From assembly GCA_947630585.1 (NCBI GenBank), contig CANRIE010000038.1, positions 1-6,210 of the forward strand: DNA of 6,210 bases, in the 5' to 3' direction. Each line of letters starts with the position of its first letter. Position 1 is the first letter of the stretch. The notes under the pieces are model-generated. The model ran no database searches, was not told where the DNA came from, and was given only the letters and a program-made list of their open reading frames with translations. Made by a program: the position numbers and the translations under genes. The stretch comes from an uncultured Bacilli bacterium. GTDB taxonomy: Bacteria; Bacillota_I; Bacilli_A; RF39; UBA660. Positions 6,091-6,210 of this stretch are shown here, piece by piece.

Positions 6091-6210
6091 ATGCAAAAAG
6101 AAATATGTCTTAAATGTCTGAATTGCCATAAAATAATGCGATTTGATTTCTATGCTAAAAAATTTATCTGCTATAAATGTAATATTAGAAAAAGTTTAAA
6201 AGAAATAGAT
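6091..6210 (+). CDS. Zinc-ribbon protein, 5' part only (runs off the window)
   Basis: ATG 6091 follows GGAGG (6081-6085) with a five-base spacer and opens a frame of 40 codons that is still open at the end of the window. It shows Cys6-x-x-Cys9-x-x-Cys12, then 14 residues, then Cys27-x-x-Cys30. Two of the first three cysteines plus the CYKC knuckle form a typical zinc ribbon, and the basic segment after it (IRKSLKEID) suggests a linker to another domain. It lies 12 bases after the membrane protein gene, an operon arrangement. Zinc-ribbon starts of this kind occur on many Bacillota membrane and regulatory proteins, so the function depends on the missing part. Confidence 0.7.
   Translation, partial: MQKEICLKCLNCHKIMRFDFYAKKFICYKCNIRKSLKEID

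Noticed and set aside
1..6210. Mycoplasma-type code (TGA as Trp)
   Set aside because: Tryptophan is encoded by TGG throughout and the genes read through intact with the standard code. The absence of TGA among seven stops is not enough evidence.
3912..6210. Archaeal origin, since gut methanogens also carry bile salt hydrolases
   Set aside because: The bacterial-type promoter boxes with 17-bp spacing and the RloA/RloB and YcxB-like genes fit Bacillota better. The hydrolase itself may still have crossed between groups.
1..6210. CRISPR array, tRNA, rRNA or insertion sequence
   Set aside because: No regularly spaced long repeats, no tRNA or rRNA signature and no transposase or flanking inverted ends were seen on either strand.

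Overview
The window is strongly AT-rich DNA with third codon positions almost always A or T. Genes lie closely spaced on the + strand, with Gram-positive style Shine-Dalgarno sites (GGAGGG, AAAGGAGG, AAGGAG, GGAGG) and sigma-A-like promoters. Tryptophan is encoded by TGG and all visible stops are TAA or TAG, so the standard bacterial code applies. Together with a complete bile salt hydrolase, this suggests a low-GC Bacillota (Bacilli/Erysipelotrichia/RF39-like or a Clostridia relative) living in a vertebrate gut. The lineage is inferred and not secure.

Layout, left to right. 1-221 has no gene but holds an 11-bp inverted repeat followed by seven T and a 25-bp-spaced direct repeat. 222-482 is the orphaned C-terminal end of an AMP-forming acyl-CoA synthetase, without its catalytic N-terminal part and without a ribosome binding site. 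483-698 is a regulatory region with two promoter candidates, an imperfect 12-bp dyad and repeated TACAA/TTGTA half-sites. 699-1955 is an intact RloA-type AAA ATPase. It overlaps 1939-2055, which is the first 38 codons of its usual partner RloB (a Toprim-like effector), cut off just after the EG...SE..YF motif. 2153-3814 encodes a polytopic membrane protein with a YcxB-like domain. 3912-4886 is a full-length bile salt hydrolase with every catalytic residue present. 4964-5419 is a small protein of two ferredoxin/HMA-like halves, only the second with CxxC. 5432-5521 is an 82%-identical, gap-free copy of the last 90 bases of the bile salt hydrolase gene. 5542-6078 is a two-TM protein with four extracytoplasmic cysteines, and 6091-6210 is the start of a zinc-ribbon protein that runs off the window.

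The unifying theme is decay by deletion: three gene remnants (a 3' end, a 5' end, a 3' end) lie in 6 kb. Two stand out. The first is a two-gene RloA/RloB defence-type module in which the ATPase is intact but the effector is truncated. The second is evidence that the bile salt hydrolase locus was once duplicated, with the HMA-like gene now sitting where the second copy would have been. The bile salt hydrolase is the one gene whose biochemical function can be assigned with high confidence. The last three genes each carry CxxC cysteine pairs, but no shared pathway can be demonstrated from the sequence.
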